NCBI GenBank assembly: GCA_024743315.1
Contig: JANSWU010000003.1
Span: 186,001-250,000 of the forward strand
DNA: 64,000 bases
Direction of reading: 5' to 3'
Source of the DNA: Hyphomonadaceae bacterium
GTDB lineage: Bacteria; Pseudomonadota; Alphaproteobacteria; Caulobacterales; Hyphomonadaceae
The notes beneath the pieces are model-generated. The model worked only from the letters and a program-made list of their open reading frames with translations. It searched no databases and was not told the origin of the DNA. The translations under genes and the position numbers were made by a program. Positions 8,556-17,357 of this stretch are shown piece after piece (position 1 is the first letter of the stretch; each line of letters opens with the position of its first letter).

Positions 8556-9824
8556 ATGGAGAAGACCCCGAACAGCGGTCGGGTTTTAGCCTTTGTTTGC
8601 GGCGTGGTTTTTTTGGACGCCGTTGGCTTGGGGCTGATCATGCCGATTATGCCGGCCTTGCTGGACGAAGTCGCGGGTCTGTCGATTAGTGAAGGCGCCA
8701 CAATCGCGGGTCTATTGCTGACGACATTCGCGATCATGCAATTCATTTGCGCCCCGATCCTGGGTGGTTTGAGCGATCGGTTCGGACGTCGGCCCGTCTT
8801 GTTGCTGGCTCTGCTCGGCTTTGCGATAGACAGTTTTATCATGGCCTGGGCGCCGACCCTGACCTGGCTGTTTATTGCCCGGATCATTTCCGGCGTCTTT
8901 GGCGCGACCTATGCCGCTGGCTATGCCTGCATTGTCGACGTCTCAACTCCGGATGAACGCGCCAAATTGTTCGGCTATGCTGGGGCCGCGCTTGGCCTCG
9001 GCTTTATTTTTGGGCCAGCCCTCGGCGGGCTGCTCGGGGAATATTGGGTCAGACTGCCTTTCATTGTCGCCGGTATCTTGATCTTTTTGGTATTCTTATG
9101 GGGCTATTTCACTTTCCCGGAAACGCTGAAACCCGAAAATCGGCGAGCGTTTTCGTGGGCTCGTGCCAATCCGCTTGGCAGCCTGATTTCAATCGGCCGC
9201 TATCCAAGCGTGCTGATTGTCCTCGGTGCCCTCTTCCTGATCCAGCTCGGCAATCATTCCTATTCGAGCATCTGGGCATTTTACGTCTCTGAAGTTGCCG
9301 GCTGGACCCCGTTTCTGATTGGCCTCTCAATCAGCGTTTATGGCTTTGGTGTTGCCGGTGTTCAGGGCGGATTGACCGGGCCTTTTGTGAGCCAGTTTGG
9401 AGAAGTTCGCGCCGTCTATTTTGCGCTCATTGTTGGCTTCATCTCGTTCCTTATATTGGCCTTTGCGCAGAACGGTGTGCAGATCTATGTCGCAATCATC
9501 ATTGGGGTGTTTGCGGGATTTCTCGGCCCATCACTGCAAGCCTTGATGACCGAAAGAACGCCGGCTGACTCGCAAGGTGAATTGCAAGGTGCGATCACCA
9601 GCCTGTATAGTCTTTCCTCCATTCTCAGCCCGTTGATGATGGCCTTCCTGTTCTCTGCTTATACGGATACAGACGGGGTGTACCTGCCCGGCGCGCCTTT
9701 CCTGCTGGCTGCCGGGCTCGGCCTTTGTGCGATCGGGATTTTTGCCTACGGCGCGAAGCGGCTAAAGGCTCAACCGCTTCCCGCCGATCAGGCAACCGAA
9801 ACCCAAATGGAAGTCTTCGATTAG
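8556..9824 (+). CDS. MFS transporter, TetA/TCR-like drug:H+ antiporter family
   Basis: 422 aa inner-membrane protein with 12 predicted helices. The loop 2-3 signature motif A is GGLSDRFGRRP at 70-80, and FLDAVGLGLIMPIMP in helix 1 is typical of the TetA/Bcr group of proton-driven exporters. A second, weaker copy lies after helix 8. The substrate is unknown; many chromosomal TetA-like proteins do not confer tetracycline resistance, and no TetR-type repressor is next to it. Strong ribosome site GGGGGAGGAATATA before ATG. Convergent with the thiolase, sharing TTAG at 9821-9824. Confidence 0.9.
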   Translation: MEKTPNSGRVLAFVCGVVFLDAVGLGLIMPIMPALLDEVAGLSISEGATIAGLLLTTFAIMQFICAPILGGLSDRFGRRPVLLLALLGFAIDSFIMAWAPTLTWLFIARIISGVFGATYAAGYACIVDVSTPDERAKLFGYAGAALGLGFIFGPALGGLLGEYWVRLPFIVAGILIFLVFLWGYFTFPETLKPENRRAFSWARANPLGSLISIGRYPSVLIVLGALFLIQLGNHSYSSIWAFYVSEVAGWTPFLIGLSISVYGFGVAGVQGGLTGPFVSQFGEVRAVYFALIVGFISFLILAFAQNGVQIYVAIIIGVFAGFLGPSLQALMTERTPADSQGELQGAITSLYSLSSILSPLMMAFLFSAYTDTDGVYLPGAPFLLAAGLGLCAIGIFAYGAKRLKAQPLPADQATETQMEVFD

Positions 9825-11065
9825 ACGCGCTCGATGATCACTGCTGGGGCCATGCCGCCGGCCGCACACATGGTGATCAGACCGTAACGTCCGCCGGACC
9901 GCTCCAGTTCATCGAGGGCAGTGCCGATCAGGATTGACCCTGTGGCCCCGATCGGATGACCGAGCGCCATCGCCCCACCATTGATGTTCACTTTCTCGCG
10001 GTCGAGATCCAAGTGACGAATGAAGCGCTCGGCGACGACCGAAAAGGCCTCATTGATTTCCCAAACGTCGATATCGTCTTTTGAAAGCCCTGCTTTCTCG
10101 AGCACTTTTTTCGCGGCATTGACCGGCGCGTTGAGCATCAGCGTTGGGCAGTCCCCCATATTCGCCGTTGCGACAATCCGAGCGCGAGGCGTCCAACCAT
10201 TCTTGTCGACCGCATTTTGAGACGCAATCAACAAAGCCGCCGCGCCATCAACCACACCCGAAGAATTGCCCGCATGGTGGACATGATTAATCTTGCCTTC
10301 GAGCTCTGGATACTTCTTGGTCACCATCGTGCCATACGTGTTGCCTTGATCATCGACCGGAATATCCATGAACATGTTGAACACGGTCTTCAGTCCGGCA
10401 AGGCTTTCCATCGTGGTGCCAGGACGCGGAAACTCTTCCTTATCGAGCGCCAGTGAGCCATCAGGATTGTGAACGGGGACGACAGACTTGTCGAAGCGAC
10501 CTTCTTCAATCGCACGGGCCGCTCGTTGCTGACTGACAACCGCCAATTGGTCGACGGCTTCGCGATCAATCCCTTCCAGGGTCGCAATCGCATCTGCGCA
10601 AACGCCTTGCTGCGATTGTGGGTGTTTTTCGCGCAGGCTCATATTGCCTGCATCAAGCATGGGCGGGACTTTCGGGTCCGCCGTGGCCGACGTGTAGCTC
10701 ATCATCTCCGTACCGCCAGCAATAACAATGTCTTCCATGCCCGACATGACTTGGGCGGCTGCAAGATTGACGGTGGTGATCCCAGAGCCACAAAACCGAT
10801 CCAGCGTCACGCCCGAGGCTTTCACATCATACCCTGCATCCAAAGCGGCCATGCGGCCGAGGTCGGCACCCTGTGCGCCGCGTTGCGAGCTGGTGCCCCA
10901 GATGATGTCATCAACTTCCGATGTATTCAGATTGTTGCGATCACGAATGGCCCCAAGCACTGTCGCGCCAAGATGCTGAGGGTGGAGGTGGGCGAGCGCG
11001 CCCTTGCCCTGTTTGCCAATGCCACGTGGTGTGCGGCAGGCGTCAATAATGAATGCTTCAGCCAT
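9821..11065 (-). CDS. thiolase-family acetyl-CoA C-acyltransferase
   Basis: 414 aa. Catalyses thiolytic cleavage or condensation of acyl-CoA in fatty-acid beta-oxidation or related pathways. Nucleophile Cys is C92 in DRFCGSG; the NEAF, GHPIGATGS (H370) and TMCAAGG (C400) motifs complete the active site. The sequence is nearer the degradative FadA/FadI/steroid-thiolase side than PhaA (inference from motif wording). It is a single gene here with no adjacent enoyl-CoA hydratase or FadB. The physical link to the acyltransferase/hydrolase pair 1.5 kb away may be only local coincidence. Confidence 0.92.
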   Translation of the reverse strand: MAEAFIIDACRTPRGIGKQGKGALAHLHPQHLGATVLGAIRDRNNLNTSEVDDIIWGTSSQRGAQGADLGRMAALDAGYDVKASGVTLDRFCGSGITTVNLAAAQVMSGMEDIVIAGGTEMMSYTSATADPKVPPMLDAGNMSLREKHPQSQQGVCADAIATLEGIDREAVDQLAVVSQQRAARAIEEGRFDKSVVPVHNPDGSLALDKEEFPRPGTTMESLAGLKTVFNMFMDIPVDDQGNTYGTMVTKKYPELEGKINHVHHAGNSSGVVDGAAALLIASQNAVDKNGWTPRARIVATANMGDCPTLMLNAPVNAAKKVLEKAGLSKDDIDVWEINEAFSVVAERFIRHLDLDREKVNINGGAMALGHPIGATGSILIGTALDELERSGGRYGLITMCAAGGMAPAVIIERV

Positions 11066-11231
11066 CGGTCTGCTCCCATAATCTGGTCTTTGATCCAGAT
11101 ATGCTTGACGCGCACGTCAACGACAAGCCGTGACCCAGCGTGATCGGGCCGGGATAAACTCTTGCTTGTCACCCGATTGCCGTTGCGGCAAACTCGTTGA
11201 CCATGATCTTGCAGCGGAGTGGGAGGACCTC

Positions 11232-12644
11232 ATGCGCGGACCACGTACAGCAATTCTCGGGCTTTCAATCAGTCTGGCGTTCGCCGGCACAGCCCTTTCA
11301 GAAGAAGTCGCCAGCCCGGAGCTCGGCACCGGCCTGATCCCGCTGAGCGATGAAGAGTACGAGGCGCTTGAAGAGCGCGATCCTTTGTTGCGTGGAGCTC
11401 TGCCGGAATATGTTGATCTCAGCAGTTTCTTCCCGGTGCCGGGACATCAGGGCGCGCAAGGCAGCTGTGTCGGATGGGCGGTCGGCTATGCGCTCAAGAC
11501 CTATCAAGAGGCCAAAGAGATGCGCCTGGTACGGCCCGACGAATATTATCATTTCAGCCCGGCTTTTGTATTCAATTCCATCAAGGAGGGCGACAGTTGC
11601 ACGGCAGGAAGCCGGATCAGTGATGCACTTGAATTTGTTCAGACCACTGGCGCGGTCTCGATGAATGATTTTCCATATCTCGAAGATGAGTGCCCTGCCC
11701 CACCCGAAGAGCTGCTAAGCCGCGGCGAGGAGTTTCAAATCAAGAGCTTCAATCGCCTCGAGCGCGGCAGCCTCTTCGCCATTCAGGAAGCCCTTTCGAA
11801 CGAAAAACCCGTGGTCGCCGGCATGTACGTCTATCCAAGCTTTCAGACCTGGCAAGGCGGCGGTGATTATGCCCCGGATCCCGATAATGAGCGGATCAAG
11901 GATTATCACGCAGTCACGATTGTCGGCTATGATGATGAACGTGAGGCCATAAAAATCATCAATTCTTGGGGCACCGCATGGGGCGATAATGGCTATGTCT
12001 GGATGGATTATGACGCGGCCGAAGACCTGATCCGCGAAGCGTATGTCACCACTGACGTCTTGATCGGCGACTTCGACACCGAAGATCCGGGCATGGTATT
12101 TGCCTCAAATCCAATCGAAAGCTCCGAAAGCGTCGCCGCATCAGGGGCGCCCGAAACTGTTGAACCCGAAATCATCCCGCTCACCGAAGCGATCCTCGCT
12201 GCGGCCGTCACCGGCCATGTCGGTCGCGATTCAGAAGGACGTACGCCCGGCGGTTATGATTATTATCCGGCATCGGTCTGGCTCAGCCTCGAAGAGCCGA
12301 TGCTCTCGCAGATCGAAAGCGTCGAGTATTATTTCTACCACCCGACTTTCTTCAATCCGAAGCGCCCCGTGGCCGACAGCAATGTCTTCCTGGCGACTTG
12401 GAAGGGCTATGGCTGCATCGAGAATGCGGAAGTCAAAGTGGTCTTGAAAACCGGCGAAGAGCTGAGCGCGCCGTTCAATCTGTGCACGATTTGGGATCGC
12501 TTCCATCCCGGCGCGTTCCGCAAGGACGGCACGCGCTCAGGGTCGCAACCATTGAGCGAAGAAGAATCGTTCCTGAAAACGGCAAATGGCCAGCAAAATC
12601 AAAAGCCCGAAAAGTGGGTGCCGCCGGCCAATGATCCGAAATAA
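11232..12644 (+). CDS. exported papain-like (C1) peptidase with C-terminal prokaryotic YEATS-like domain
   Basis: 470 aa with a signal peptide (residues 1-23, ending in TALSEE). The peptidase core has Q-G-S-C79 (VGWAVGYAL in place of the usual WAF), H226 in DYHAVTIVGYDD and N244 in INSWGTAWGDNGY: a complete C1 triad. A 60-residue linker leads to residues 340-420, which read like the prokaryotic YEATS (pYEATS) domain: VWLSLEEP, then VEYYFYHPTFF, VFLATWKGYGCIENAEV and a charged end. pYEATS domains are usually intracellular and linked to signalling or conflict proteins, so an exported peptidase fusion is unusual. GGAGG precedes ATG 11232; the frame upstream of it is not conserved-looking. Monocistronic. 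Confidence 0.85.
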   Translation: MRGPRTAILGLSISLAFAGTALSEEVASPELGTGLIPLSDEEYEALEERDPLLRGALPEYVDLSSFFPVPGHQGAQGSCVGWAVGYALKTYQEAKEMRLVRPDEYYHFSPAFVFNSIKEGDSCTAGSRISDALEFVQTTGAVSMNDFPYLEDECPAPPEELLSRGEEFQIKSFNRLERGSLFAIQEALSNEKPVVAGMYVYPSFQTWQGGGDYAPDPDNERIKDYHAVTIVGYDDEREAIKIINSWGTAWGDNGYVWMDYDAAEDLIREAYVTTDVLIGDFDTEDPGMVFASNPIESSESVAASGAPETVEPEIIPLTEAILAAAVTGHVGRDSEGRTPGGYDYYPASVWLSLEEPMLSQIESVEYYFYHPTFFNPKRPVADSNVFLATWKGYGCIENAEVKVVLKTGEELSAPFNLCTIWDRFHPGAFRKDGTRSGSQPLSEEESFLKTANGQQNQKPEKWVPPANDPK

Positions 12645-12647
12645 AAC

Positions 12648-12857
12648 CTATTTCTGATCAGGGTCTGCCTTTCCTCCGCGAAGGATAAAGCGTCGGTCGC
12701 AATACTTGCACTCAACCATGTCATCATCGCCCATTTCGTACCAAACGATCGGGTGACCAAGGGCGCCACCGCCACCGTCACACGAGACTTTCGGGCTCTC
12801 GGTCATAATGATTTCAGGTTGGTCAAAAGATGGGGCTTTAGTCATGGTTTGGCTCAT
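12648..12857 (-). CDS. NDUFS6-like zinc-finger protein (zf-CHCC)
   Basis: 69 aa. The block VSCDGGGGALGHPIVWYEMG followed by VECKYCDRRFIL gives the Cys-His-Cys-Cys zinc ligands of the family that includes the mitochondrial complex I subunit NDUFS6. Alphaproteobacterial members are associated with complex I or its assembly; that role is known for the family, not shown here. GAGGGACGA precedes ATG 12857; ATG 12845 is possible. The gene starts 12 bp after the preceding small ORF on the same strand, so they may be cotranscribed. Confidence 0.88.
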   Translation of the reverse strand: MSQTMTKAPSFDQPEIIMTESPKVSCDGGGGALGHPIVWYEMGDDDMVECKYCDRRFILRGGKADPDQK

Positions 12858-12869
12858 TCGTCCCTCACA

Positions 12870-13313
12870 CTAATCGCGTTCACATGAACCTTCAAACGAA
12901 ACCGGTTCCATAAAGAAATCATTCGGCCCTGAAAGATCCGGAATGCAGGTCACGGTCCTTTGCAACACGCTGTAATAGAAGACAACCTCAAAAGAGTAGA
13001 GGCAAGTGCGAGGCTCGCCAGATTCGTCGGGGCAGACGACTGAAAAGAAAACCCGTTTCACCTTGAGCTGCTGTTGCAAGCCCGGGACAGGGACCCACTC
13101 GGTTGCCGTATGCAATCTGCAGCCATCATCACATGCGGGGGGATTCTTGCTTTCGAGATAGGCCTTAAACTGGCGTTGCGCCTCATAATAGGTCTCGGCT
13201 TGCTTGTCGGCATCATAGTCAGGGCACCCTTCACCGGTGACGCTTACATCGGTGATGATATTCGCATGGTCATATTGAAACTTGTATTGGGTATTTGGGG
13301 ATTTGCAGGCCAC
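12870..13313 (-). CDS. small cysteine-containing hypothetical protein
   Basis: 147 aa, not recognised. Starts with GTG (AGGAAG just upstream). Eight cysteines occur, several as spaced pairs (SVVCPDESGEPRTCLYSF, PPACDDGCRLH), which suggests disulfides and an extracytoplasmic site. No clear signal peptide is seen from this start, and the cysteine at residue 3 is not in a usable lipobox. A strand-rich second half (VKRVFFSVVC, LYSFEVVFYYS) suggests a beta fold. It is divergent from the GST gene and upstream of the zinc-finger gene. Confidence 0.6.
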   Translation of the reverse strand: MACKSPNTQYKFQYDHANIITDVSVTGEGCPDYDADKQAETYYEAQRQFKAYLESKNPPACDDGCRLHTATEWVPVPGLQQQLKVKRVFFSVVCPDESGEPRTCLYSFEVVFYYSVLQRTVTCIPDLSGPNDFFMEPVSFEGSCERD

Positions 13314-13454
13314 CTTGACTTCCTTTGAAAGTAAAAGTCCCCTTCGATCCCTTATACACGAGTAAACGCCCAGTCACCAGCCACACCGCTGCTGAGCTAG
13401 CCCGCGACGATAGATTCGGGCATAGATCCGTCTCAAAACTGACTGGGGAGCTCG

Positions 13455-14075
13455 ATGCTAACACTTTATCATTGCGCCGATGCGCGATCCTTGCGGGCGC
13501 TCTGGTGTCTGGAAGAAATGGAGCTCGATTATGAGCTCATCAATCTGCCCTTCCCGCCGCGCGTCTTCGCCAAAGAGTATAAGGAGATCAATCCGCTCGG
13601 GACGATTCCTTTCTTGATTGATGGCGAAACCCGGATGAGCGAGAGCTCCGGAATCTGCCATTATCTGACACAGAAATACGGCCCGACCGACATGGCCTTG
13701 GACGTGGACCATCGCGAATATGGCAGCTTTCTCAATTGGCTTTATTTCAGCGACGCGACCCTGACCTTTCCGCAAACCCTGGTCTTGCGCTACACCGTGC
13801 TCGAACCGAAAGAGCGCCGTCTTCCGCAAGCCGCTGAGGATTATGCGGCCTGGTTCTCTGGACGGCTGCGGCATGTCGAAACGGCCCTGGAGGACAAAGA
13901 GTATCTGGTCGCAGACCGATTCACGATCGCGGATATCGCGATCGGATATGCTCTGCACCTGGCCGAAAGCCTTAAACCGCTGAAGGAACGTCTCGGTCCA
14001 AATGCGCGCGCCTATTTGGCCCGGCTGCAAGCCCGCGCGGCGTTTCAGCGAAGCCAGGAAAAACAAAAGACTTGA
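13455..14075 (+). CDS. glutathione S-transferase family protein
   Basis: 206 aa cytosolic GST. The N-terminal thioredoxin-like half contains the cis-Pro motif GTIPFLID and the glutathione-contact SESSGICHYL. The all-helical second half has the N-capping motif FTIADIAIGYAL. Beta-class or theta-like assignment is uncertain. The substrate is unknown. GGGGAGCTCG precedes ATG. It is followed 52 bp later by an ABC ATPase on the same strand, so an operon is possible. Confidence 0.9.
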   Translation: MLTLYHCADARSLRALWCLEEMELDYELINLPFPPRVFAKEYKEINPLGTIPFLIDGETRMSESSGICHYLTQKYGPTDMALDVDHREYGSFLNWLYFSDATLTFPQTLVLRYTVLEPKERRLPQAAEDYAAWFSGRLRHVETALEDKEYLVADRFTIADIAIGYALHLAESLKPLKERLGPNARAYLARLQARAAFQRSQEKQKT

Positions 14076-14127
14076 GCGAATCCGCGCACCGAACCTATAT
14101 CCAACGCCTTAAGCGCACGGAGCCTGC

Positions 14128-15069
14128 ATGAGCACACCTGACTATGCGATCGAAGCGATTGGTCTGGAAAAGACCTATCGCGCGTCCGGCAAATTGCCGG
14201 AAATGCGGGCCTTGAAAGGTATTGATCTGAAAATCGAGCGCGGCTCCATCTTCGGGCTCTTGGGGCCGAACGGCGCCGGCAAGTCGACTTTTATCAACAT
14301 CCTCGCTGGTCTCGTCACAAAAACGGGCGGCACGGCCAAGATCTGGGGCCTCGACATTGATCAGCACCCGCGATCCTCACGCGCCGCGATCGGCGTCGTG
14401 AACCAGGAAATCACCATGGATCCGTTTTTTACCCCGATCCAGGCGCTGGAACTGCAAGCGGGATATTATGGGGTCCCCAAGTCCGAGCGGCGGAGCCTGG
14501 AAATCCTTGCGGCGGTCGGTCTTGATGACAAGAAGGACGCATATGTCCGCCAGCTCTCAGGCGGCATGAAACGTCGTCTGATGGTCGCCAAAGCGCTCGT
14601 TCACAATCCGCCGGTCCTGATCCTCGACGAACCGACCGCGGGGGTTGATGTTGAGCTGCGCCGCTCTCTCTGGGCCTATGTCCGGGAACTGCACGCCAAT
14701 GGCACGACCATCATTCTGACCACGCATTATCTCGAGGAAGCCGAAGAGCTGTGCGATGAGATCGCGATCATCAGTCACGGCGAGGTGCTGGCGCAGGAAC
14801 CAACGCCGCAATTGCTCGCCCGGCTGGATCAGCGCCTGTTGAAAATCACCCCTAAAGAGGCCCTCAGCGCCATACCTCAGAGTTTGGGCGACCTGAATGC
14901 CAACCTGTCGGATGATGGCGGGCTGAACATCACCTTCCATAGCTCAGAGACCGGAATCGGCCGGCTCCTCGAACGCGTTCGAGAAGCCGGGATCAGTGTC
15001 GCCGACCTATCGACCGAACAACCCAATCTGGAAGACGTCTTCGTCGCGATGACGACGGAAACGGCTTAA
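14128..15069 (+). CDS. ABC transporter ATP-binding protein (YadG/drug-export type)
   Basis: 313 aa nucleotide-binding subunit. Walker A GPNGAGKST at 46-54, the signature LSGGMKRRLMVAKAL, and Walker B LILDEPTAGVD. H-loop: LTTHYLEEAEELCDE. A C-terminal 70-residue extension is typical of ABC-2 exporter ATPases (CcmA/YadG/NodI group). No ABC-2 permease is next to it in this window, so its partner must be encoded elsewhere or be shared. Stop overlaps the convergent small membrane protein by 4 bp (TTAA). Confidence 0.92.
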   Translation: MSTPDYAIEAIGLEKTYRASGKLPEMRALKGIDLKIERGSIFGLLGPNGAGKSTFINILAGLVTKTGGTAKIWGLDIDQHPRSSRAAIGVVNQEITMDPFFTPIQALELQAGYYGVPKSERRSLEILAAVGLDDKKDAYVRQLSGGMKRRLMVAKALVHNPPVLILDEPTAGVDVELRRSLWAYVRELHANGTTIILTTHYLEEAEELCDEIAIISHGEVLAQEPTPQLLARLDQRLLKITPKEALSAIPQSLGDLNANLSDDGGLNITFHSSETGIGRLLERVREAGISVADLSTEQPNLEDVFVAMTTETA

Positions 15070-15428
15070 GCGGCTTTCACAAGGCGCAGTTCAATCCGCT
15101 TCAGCTCACGCAACACGTTGAGATGGTTCATGCGCATCCAGAACCAGATTTTGATCAGGCCGACAGAGAGGCTGGAAAAGCCGACCAGCGTTCCCCACAA
15201 GATGACATATTTGACGCTCTCGGCGGCGAACATCTTAGTCACGCCCCAAACGCCTAGCCCAAAGAAAAATAAGCTGAAAACAAAGGCGAAAGCGGTCCAG
15301 TAGCGTAAGGGGCCGGTAAAGGTCATGCCCATTTGCTGGAATAAGCCAGCATCCTGCTCTAACTCTTTCAGAAATGCCTCGTCCTCAGCATTCAGGCTCG
15401 TCAAAAGACGGTCTTCAAACGTGCTCAT
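15066..15428 (-). CDS. small membrane protein paired with an ECF sigma factor (DUF6768-like)
   Basis: 120 aa. Charged N-terminus (FEDRLLTSLNAEDEAFLKELEQD), two transmembrane helices at about 44-65 and 72-94, and a basic C-terminal tail (MNHLNVLRELKRIELRLVKAA). I recall this pattern as DUF6768; the name should be checked. Its start overlaps the sigma-factor stop by one base (TGATG), implying translational coupling. A membrane partner cotranslated with an ECF sigma factor could act as an anti-sigma factor, although it lacks a recognised anti-sigma domain; that is inference. Confidence 0.75.
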   Translation of the reverse strand: MSTFEDRLLTSLNAEDEAFLKELEQDAGLFQQMGMTFTGPLRYWTAFAFVFSLFFFGLGVWGVTKMFAAESVKYVILWGTLVGFSSLSVGLIKIWFWMRMNHLNVLRELKRIELRLVKAA

Positions 15429-15970
15429 CAGGTCTCTCCTTTCAAGCGAGATTTCAAATGTTGCCGCGCATTGAAGATGCGCGATTTGGCCGTACCGACC
15501 GGGACCCCGGTCACTGCGGCAATTTCATTCAGGCTCAGCCCTTCCCCGAAATAGAGAATGGCGGCGAGCCGGTGATCATCGCTCAAGCCCGCCAATGCTT
15601 GATCGATTTCGACTTGCAGTTCGCCGCGCGCCGGTTGGCTCGGTTCCGGCGCGGTCTCCAGGGGCGCAGAGCGCGCACGATCTGTTTGTACCTTGCGGAT
15701 CCGATCGACGCATTTGCGCCGGAGAATTCCGAACGCCCACCCAGGAAACATGGCCGGGTCTGACAAACGCGGCCAACCCCGACAAATCCCCGCCCACGCC
15801 TCTTGCACCGCTTCTTCGGCTTCGCAGCGGTCCTGAAGCAAGCGCAAAGCAGTCCGCATCAGACGCGGATACCACCGCGCGGCAAGCCGGTTCGCCGCCT
15901 TATGATCGCCCGAACGCGCCAGCGTGACGAGAAGCTCGTCATAGACCCGTTCGGTTTGCTGCCCCGCCAT
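15428..15970 (-). CDS. ECF-type RNA polymerase sigma factor
   Basis: 180 aa sigma-70 family protein with region 2 (residues 30-95; AEEAVQEAWAGICRGW and the WAFGILRRKCVDRIR promoter-melting part) and region 4 (residues 115-178; LNEIAAVTGVPVGTAKSRIF, the -35 recognition HTH), joined by a short linker. ATG 15970 has AGGAGG seven bases upstream; the longer frame from 16018 is not supported. It heads a two-gene unit with the membrane protein that follows. Targets are unknown, and no -35/-10 autoregulatory motif was identified. Confidence 0.9.
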   Translation of the reverse strand: MAGQQTERVYDELLVTLARSGDHKAANRLAARWYPRLMRTALRLLQDRCEAEEAVQEAWAGICRGWPRLSDPAMFPGWAFGILRRKCVDRIRKVQTDRARSAPLETAPEPSQPARGELQVEIDQALAGLSDDHRLAAILYFGEGLSLNEIAAVTGVPVGTAKSRIFNARQHLKSRLKGET

Positions 15971-16104
15971 GCTCGGCCTCCTATTGGCTTGCATACCTAT
16001 AGTCGCGTGCTCTGCCAAAAAGGTTCACTTCACGCTGAGACACGGCTTCACGCCTACGCGAAGTGCGGTACGTAGAGGGCGGACAAAGTTTCGGGAGATT
16101 TAGC

Positions 16105-16782
16105 GTGGACTATAAAGACGTGGTGATGGGTCGCCGCAGCATTCGTGGCTATCTGGATAAGCCAGTGCCGAAAGAGCTGATCACAGAAGTGCTCAAAATG
16201 GCGATGCGCGCCCCGACCTCGCTGAACACGCAACCTTGGAACTTCTACGTCGTGACCGGTGAGCCATTAGATCGCATTCGCAAAGGCAATGTCGAACGCA
16301 ACCTTGCAGGCGTTCCGGACACGCGCGAATTCCGACGTGGCCCCGGCTATGAAGGCGTCCACCGCGAGCGCCAGATTGGTATCGCGATCCAACTCTTCCA
16401 GGCCATGGGGATTGAGCGCCATGACAAAGAGAAGCGCCAGGATTGGGTCCTTAGAGGTTTCCGCCAATTTGATGCACCGGTTTCGATTGTCGTGACCTAT
16501 GACAAGTCTATCCATGGCTCGGACATCGCGCCGTTTGATTGCGGCGGTGTGGTCAATGCGCTGGTCAATGCCGCCTGGTCGAAAGGGCTCGGCTGCGTGA
16601 TCAACTCACAAGGCATCATGCAATCGCCTGTGGTTCGCGAGCATGCCGGTATTCCGGACGACCAAGTCATCATGATCTGTGTGGCGATGGGCTGGCCTGA
16701 CGATAGCTTCCCGGCCAATGCGGTGGTCTCGACACGTAAGCCCGTTGAAGAAGGCACGGTATTTGTCGGATTTGACGACTAG
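16105..16782 (+). CDS. nitroreductase family flavoprotein
   Basis: 225 aa FMN-dependent oxidoreductase (NfsB/NfnB-like fold). RRSIRGYLDKPVP and MRAPTSLNTQPWNFYVV are FMN phosphate-binding blocks. VNALVNAAWSKGLGCVINSQ and the ending MGWPDDSFPAN are standard for the family. Reduces nitroaromatics or quinones with NAD(P)H; the physiological substrate is unknown. GTG 16105 with GGGAGA upstream fits the family N-terminus (DYKDVVMGRRSIR); the ATG at 16063 would add 14 unrelated residues. Confidence 0.9.
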   Translation: MDYKDVVMGRRSIRGYLDKPVPKELITEVLKMAMRAPTSLNTQPWNFYVVTGEPLDRIRKGNVERNLAGVPDTREFRRGPGYEGVHRERQIGIAIQLFQAMGIERHDKEKRQDWVLRGFRQFDAPVSIVVTYDKSIHGSDIAPFDCGGVVNALVNAAWSKGLGCVINSQGIMQSPVVREHAGIPDDQVIMICVAMGWPDDSFPANAVVSTRKPVEEGTVFVGFDD

Positions 16783-16857
16783 GCCTGTCAAACCTGACAG
16801 TACGAACCCGAAAACTTCCCCGGTATGGTCGCGAGGTGACCGTATTGGAGACCGTGA

Positions 16858-17349
16858 ATGGTGCGCAAATTCTTACCGTCAGTTCTAGCCGCGATCGCCC
16901 TGACTGGCCCGGTGGCCGCAGAGAACTACTCGATCAAAGCCATCAAATATAAGAATAATGGCGCCTATAACGCGTTTTTCGGCATTGAACTCCAAGGCAC
17001 TAGGGGAACCTATCCCTGCGAAGGCTCGAACACCAAAGGCTCAGGGATAAAAAGCGGCAAGTCGATCACCATCCAGCTCGACAATTCCGATGGCAGCCTG
17101 ATCAGCACCGCCGACGATGATTGTACACCACATCTCGGCCAGGAGATCTGGGGCGTTGTGTACATTGATCGCGGTGCTGGCTGGAGCCCGGCTGTGAACG
17201 AGCAAAGTTGTCGCAAAGACAATACCAAATTCTATTATGACCCGGCCGGAGGCACGCTCGTGGTCAAATCCAAAGGGACGACGGAAAACGGCAATCGCTG
17301 TCGTTTAGTCGATAAAGGCAATGTCCATTATATCGGTCCGATTGAATAG
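16858..17349 (+). CDS. exported hypothetical protein
   Basis: 163 aa with a clean signal peptide (MVRKFLPSVLAAIALTGPVAA, cleavage before ENYS). The mature part is about 140 residues with four cysteines (PCEG, DDCTPH, QSCRKD, NRCRLV) likely forming two disulfides, and many strands; the architecture looks like a small beta protein. No family recognised. GGAG eight bases before ATG. Convergent with the thioredoxin-fold pair, 8 bp apart. Confidence 0.75.
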   Translation: MVRKFLPSVLAAIALTGPVAAENYSIKAIKYKNNGAYNAFFGIELQGTRGTYPCEGSNTKGSGIKSGKSITIQLDNSDGSLISTADDDCTPHLGQEIWGVVYIDRGAGWSPAVNEQSCRKDNTKFYYDPAGGTLVVKSKGTTENGNRCRLVDKGNVHYIGPIE

Positions 17350-17357
17350 GCGTCGGC

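Noticed and set aside
10469-11143. 224-codon plus-strand frame
   Set aside because: Antisense to the thiolase; composition unlike real proteins.
16785-16800. Stem CTGTCA/TGACAG after the nitroreductase stop
   Set aside because: Only six pairs with no U-run; too weak to call a terminator.
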